The notes under the pieces: model-generated
What the model saw: the letters and a program-made list of their open reading frames with translations, nothing else
What the model was told of the DNA's origin: nothing
The model's database searches: none
From: JAAZGD01 sp964383845
GTDB lineage: Bacteria > Bacillota > Clostridia > Peptostreptococcales > Anaerovoracaceae
Direction of reading: 5' to 3'
Length of the DNA: 8,036 bases
NCBI GenBank assembly: GCA_964383845.1
Contig: CAYLIF010000041.1
Location: 1 to 8,036, forward strand
Part shown: positions 5,593 through 8,036 of the stretch, one piece after another
How positions within the stretch are numbered: position 1 is the stretch's first letter
Layout of the letters: each line of letters opens with the position of its first letter
Translations under genes and position numbers: made by a program

Positions 5593-6219
5593 TTATAAAT
5601 CTCCACAATCCTTCAAAACCTCTCTAAGAAATTCGTGAATGGAGAAGTCGGGGTTGGCGTAAATCGTTGTATTTCCAATCTTTGTGCTGTCAGTTTTTAC
5701 CTTGCTCTTCCGAATCGTTTCTGCTCTTCTAATTGCTGCTTTTACATCATCTAAGGTAATTTGACTCAGTATCTTTTTTATAACATCTTCATTCTTTATA
5801 TCGACTGTGGGCTTCAACCCAAAGATTCTACGAACATCCGAGACATAAGCATCGTTTCTCGAAACGCCCTTATTATATTCTTCTTTATGAAGGATCAACC
5901 ATAAATCAAAGTTCACACTGCTATATGCATGATAGATGTGTCTACCTTTTTTTCTTTTTGAAGGTTTTAGCTTTTTGTTAAGCGAATCACATATTGCAAC
6001 ATTTTTATTAAACTCAAAATCGTTATGGTCAAAATCAAATACTGCAGCACTATCATAATTCTCATATCTTTTTTCAAGACGATATGGTAAATCTTCAAAA
6101 GTATTAAACTTAACCACTTTCTTTGGAAAATCTTTAATCAGCCTAGCTACATGATCCAAATACATTGTTTCCTGTTGCCCGTCGCAAATACATAGATATG
6201 ATTTTCTATAGTTTGCCAT
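5593..6219 (-). CDS. RloB-family protein of a RloA/RloB (AbiL-type) defence pair
   Basis: This 208-residue protein carries the RloB-family landmarks in order: an N-terminal strand with CxGxxxT (YLCICDGQQET, 8-18), an acidic VFDFDHND motif (60-67), the SSVNFDLWLILH segment (100-111), and a C-terminal ANPDFSIHEFLREVL (188-202). The first two are the positions where family members carry a TOPRIM-like Glu and Asp pair, so a nuclease role is suspected. Here the position often written CEG is CDG and the strongest acidic residues are D13, E17, D62 and D64. RloB genes accompany ATPases in restriction-linked loci, and lactococcal AbiL uses the same pair for abortive infection. I chose the ATG at 6219 because AGGAGG lies 6 bases upstream; GTG at 6237 would add six residues without a better site. 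It overlaps the ATPase gene by 14 bases, so the two are translationally coupled. Confidence 0.83.
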   Translation of the reverse strand: MANYRKSYLCICDGQQETMYLDHVARLIKDFPKKVVKFNTFEDLPYRLEKRYENYDSAAVFDFDHNDFEFNKNVAICDSLNKKLKPSKRKKGRHIYHAYSSVNFDLWLILHKEEYNKGVSRNDAYVSDVRRIFGLKPTVDIKNEDVIKKILSQITLDDVKAAIRRAETIRKSKVKTDSTKIGNTTIYANPDFSIHEFLREVLKDCGDL

Positions 6220-7525
6220 CTTCATCCTCCTCACCACTGTTTTGATTTAACAGCTTAGAAAAGTCGATGAAGGGAAGCGCTCCGTAGTTTCCCTTAAAGT
6301 AATTGATTAGATAGTTATGGTCATTCCTAACTTCCACTGCACCAAAATCAGCTAAAGAATAAATCACGCTCTCAAAAGAATCAGTATCCTTTTCAACGAA
6401 CCTAATCTGATCTCTTCTGAATATTTGATTATTTAAATAAATCGGATTGTGTGTCGTAAAAATCAACTGTGCGCCAGCTTTGTTTAAATCACTGTCATTA
6501 AAAAGCGCTAGGATCCCTTTTATTAATTCTGGATGTATCGCTGCATCAAATTCATCGAGAATAAATACCCCACCTGAATTGAACAGTTTTTCAAAAGGTA
6601 TTGCAAAATCAACAAGCTTAAGAGTTCCTCTTGATTCCATAAGTTCTGCAGGTATCACTATATTATCATCGTTGTGTTTATAAATTGAGACAAGCTCCAT
6701 ACTGGATGACTCTTTCTCTTCTGATTTGTTTGATCTAAAGGCTATACCCTGTGGACCAAAATCTGCATTCTTCACAAACCCATCAAGGATCTTGTTCCAT
6801 GCAAAAAAGTCTTTCTTTGGATTATCTTCAAATGAAAATGTTAGATTTGTTTTCTTCAATGTGAAGTCACTCACCACAACAAGTTCTTCTTTAAAAAAAT
6901 CCAGCACCATATCGGCCAGCTCATTGCTAATTGTACTTTTAAATGCCCGTGATAAAAACAATTCTGTCTCATCAATATTCTCATTTATTTTTTTCTCAAA
7001 CTGTTTTAATAGTTTCTCGTCAAATTCAATAATTGATAGTGCTTTTTTATCTTTGTTGATCTGAATTTTGTTTTTTTCTCTTGTATATATGTTTGTCTTT
7101 TGTCCAGCCTTATCAATATATGTCAGAAATTCAGATACGATACGTCTACTCTCTTTTTTGAAAGTACTTACTTCAGCTTCAAAACCAAACTCTAGTCGTT
7201 TTTCTCCATAAACAAAATCAATCTCAAAGCTCATAGGCTTCTCAGGTACTTGATAAGCAAATGGGTATAGTTCAAGGTTCTTTAAATTTGGTATATTAGG
7301 CTCAAGAGACCCTGAAAGAACAATGTCCTTCATAACTGTAAGGGACATAATGATGTTGGATTTACCACTGGCGTTAGCTCCATATATTACAGCTGAAGGA
7401 ACAATTCTCAAGTCATATTCTCTTATAAGGTTGTCATTTAGCGTGGTTTGTCTTCCTGCTATCATGGAAAGACTGGTCATCCCTTTAAACGACCTGAAAT
7501 TTGAAAATCTATAATCAATTAACAT
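6206..7525 (-). CDS. RloA/AbiLi-type AAA ATPase (AAA_15-like)
   Basis: This 439-residue ABC-like/SMC-like ATPase of the OLD/RecF type is the probable sensor or regulator of the pair with the downstream RloB protein. It begins with the family-typical LIDYRFSNFRSF. Walker A is GANASGKS at 49-56, the signature-like ESRGTLKL is at 297-304, Walker B with the catalytic glutamate is VFILDEFDAAIHP at 320-332, and the switch histidine is in TTHN at 357-360. All nucleotide-binding elements appear intact, and the region between about 85 and 290 is the insertion typical of these proteins (charged, with a coiled-coil-prone stretch near 165-185). The ATG at 7525 follows an AGGAGG site with 7 bases spacing, and a near-consensus promoter lies about 40 bases further upstream. 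An acidic C-terminal tail (GEEDEDGKL) is encoded by the DNA that also holds the rloB ribosome binding site. Confidence 0.87.
   Translation of the reverse strand: MLIDYRFSNFRSFKGMTSLSMIAGRQTTLNDNLIREYDLRIVPSAVIYGANASGKSNIIMSLTVMKDIVLSGSLEPNIPNLKNLELYPFAYQVPEKPMSFEIDFVYGEKRLEFGFEAEVSTFKKESRRIVSEFLTYIDKAGQKTNIYTREKNKIQINKDKKALSIIEFDEKLLKQFEKKINENIDETELFLSRAFKSTISNELADMVLDFFKEELVVVSDFTLKKTNLTFSFEDNPKKDFFAWNKILDGFVKNADFGPQGIAFRSNKSEEKESSSMELVSIYKHNDDNIVIPAELMESRGTLKLVDFAIPFEKLFNSGGVFILDEFDAAIHPELIKGILALFNDSDLNKAGAQLIFTTHNPIYLNNQIFRRDQIRFVEKDTDSFESVIYSLADFGAVEVRNDHNYLINYFKGNYGALPFIDFSKLLNQNSGEEDEDGKL
6226..6231 (-). promoter_or_regulatory. Shine-Dalgarno site that sets the RloB start
   Basis: Perfect AGGAGG on the - strand, 6 bases ahead of the ATG at 6219 and inside the 3' end of the ATPase gene. 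It argues against the upstream GTG codons at 6237 and 6234 as starts. Confidence 0.65.
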
Positions 7526-7532
7526 TGTAAAA

Positions 7533-7538
7533 CCTCCT
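7533..7538 (-). promoter_or_regulatory. Shine-Dalgarno site of the ATPase gene
   Basis: Perfect AGGAGG on the - strand with a 7-base spacer to the ATG at 7525. Its strength supports a Firmicutes-type host and efficient translation of the first defence gene. Confidence 0.7.
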
Positions 7539-7563
7539 CTGATAGGATTTCGTTATTAACTTT

Positions 7564-7592
7564 ATTATACCCCAGCAAGAAGGGTTTTACAA
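7564..7592 (-). promoter_or_regulatory. Sigma-A type promoter of the defence operon
   Basis: On the - strand, TTGTAA (7592-7587) is followed by a 17-base spacer and a consensus TATAAT (7569-7564). It lies about 39 bases upstream of the ATPase start codon, giving a short leader that contains the AGGAGG site. Two small overlapping inverted repeats near and upstream of the -35 box (AAGCT/AGCTT at 7591-7606 and TTGAG/CTCAA at 7599-7615) could be an operator, but this is weak. Confidence 0.75.
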
Positions 7593-7745
7593 GCTGAGTT
7601 GAGCTTTTTCCTCAATCAAGCAATGTGTTTACTGTTTTATGCTAATTAATTTGTCCATTCTGTTTTATTTGTTTACATCTTTTAGCTGCTCTAGAGTCTT
7701 TGAGATTCTCCAGGTGTGGTACCTGCTTATTTTGTTACCTAAAAA

Positions 7746-7818
7746 CAGTTTTATCTTTATCGCTTGGCTAAGCTTCATTTTATAGTTTGGCCCAGTTTCA
7801 TTTTATAGTTTGGCTCAG
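7746..7818. repeat. Three degenerate ~23-bp direct repeats, possible IS21-family end
   Basis: Copies lie at 7746-7769 (CAGTTTTATCTTTATCGCTTGGCT shortened to its core TTTATCGCTTGGCT), 7774-7795 and 7797-7818. The last two share TTCATTTTATAGTTTGGC and differ at one base, with a 23-bp period. On the - strand the core reads GCCAAACTATAAAATGAA. Multiple terminal repeats of this size are a feature of IS21-family elements, and the core resembles what I recall from them. No istA or istB coding sequence is in the window, so this would be a remnant or the edge of an element outside it. Confidence 0.5.
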
Positions 7819-7921
7819 CCCCTAACGCTTCTATAACGCCCGCCCAATACAATCTTTAAACTTAAGAAAGTTTCTCTGGCAAATCGTCTATTTTGGGTTT
7901 GTTACTCCCAAGTTATATAAG

Positions 7922-7948
7922 GGTTGCTCTACTGATTTTTCAGCAACC
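7922..7948. repeat. 7-bp stem-loop
   Basis: GGTTGCT at 7922-7928 pairs with AGCAACC at 7942-7948 over a 13-base loop. It lies 6 bases before the large inverted repeat. No T-run follows on either strand. Its role is unknown. Confidence 0.4.
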
Positions 7949-7954
7949 ATAAAG

Positions 7955-7999
7955 AGCAAACAAACGTCATTATCTCATGTATAATGACGTTTGTTTGCT
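7955..7999. repeat. Perfect 19-bp inverted repeat with 7-base loop
   Basis: AGCAAACAAACGTCATTAT at 7955-7973 is exactly complementary to the arm at 7981-7999, separated by CTCATGT. Neither side carries a clean T-run, so a standard intrinsic terminator is not clearly supported, though it could terminate transcription of a gene beyond the right edge. A mobile-element end or a protein-binding palindrome are alternatives. Confidence 0.7.
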
Positions 8000-8036
8000 T
8001 GCATTATTAACTTATCACTTGCCCAATACTCGGATC

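Larger units (their letters stand above)
7593..8036. other. Gene-free right end with repeats and hairpins
   Basis: About 440 bases without a supportable gene. Contents are the repeat cluster at 7746-7818, a small hairpin CAGGT/ACCTG at 7711-7725 followed by a T-rich stretch, a 7-bp stem at 7922-7948, and the 19-bp inverted repeat at 7955-7999. A 37-codon open frame on the - strand (7778-7665) is too short and overlaps the repeats. The overall look is of mobile-element debris or an element end. Confidence 0.5.

Noticed and set aside
7711..7735. CAGGT/ACCTG hairpin followed by TTATTTTG as an intrinsic terminator
   Set aside because: The stem is only 5 bp and the T-run is interrupted; no gene is visible upstream on the + strand for it to terminate.
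7665..7778. 37-codon - strand open frame (starting MKLSQAIKIKLF)
   Set aside because: Too short to support, it begins within the IS21-like repeat cluster and has no clear ribosome binding site. Codon use looks plausible, so a small peptide or degraded gene cannot be fully excluded.

Overview
The window has three unrelated parts. Positions about 76-5267 on the + strand hold a six-gene peptide-maturation operon, 7592-5593 on the - strand holds a two-gene phage-defence-type operon with its own promoter, and both ends are gene-poor. Most of the window looks like a low-GC Firmicute, probably Clostridia-like. The evidence is strong Shine-Dalgarno sites (AGGAGG before both - strand genes), a near-consensus sigma-A type promoter (TTGTAA, 17 bp, TATAAT), lysine- and isoleucine-rich proteins, Gram-positive style signal peptides, and stalk domains of the copper amine oxidase N-terminal type. 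The first ~75-200 bases do not fit this. They encode the N-terminus of a DUF6266-type protein next to an 11-bp tandem repeat, a combination I associate with Bacteroidota. The left edge is therefore either acquired DNA or an assembly join.

Region 1 (451-5267, +) is a variant His-Xaa-Ser (Hxs) system. The order is: a polytopic membrane protein of unrecognised family; HxsC, a radical SAM protein; HxsB, a radical SAM protein with a SPASM-like C-terminal cysteine cluster; a small membrane-anchored protein with one stalk-like domain; a 150-residue precursor carrying 15 His-Xaa-Ser triplets; and a secreted protein with a stalk domain followed by about six MORN repeats. Genes overlap by 8 bp or are 10-27 bp apart, so they are very likely one transcript. 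The two radical SAM enzymes presumably modify the His-Xaa-Ser repeat in the cytosol. The precursor would then be exported and cleaved after an A-rich site, and the two stalk-domain proteins may act on or hold the product outside the membrane. The system class was predicted earlier by comparative genomics. The chemistry and the role of the accessory proteins seen here are, to my knowledge, not established.

Region 2 (5514-5566) is a bidirectional intrinsic terminator that closes both convergent operons.

Region 3 (7592-5593, -) is an AAA/ABC-type ATPase overlapping a RloB-family protein. This is the RloA/RloB or AbiL arrangement, a known abortive-infection-type defence pair.

Region 4 (7593-8036) has no supportable gene. 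It contains three degenerate ~23-bp direct repeats that resemble the multiple terminal repeats of IS21-family insertion sequences, and a perfect 19-bp inverted repeat near the right edge.
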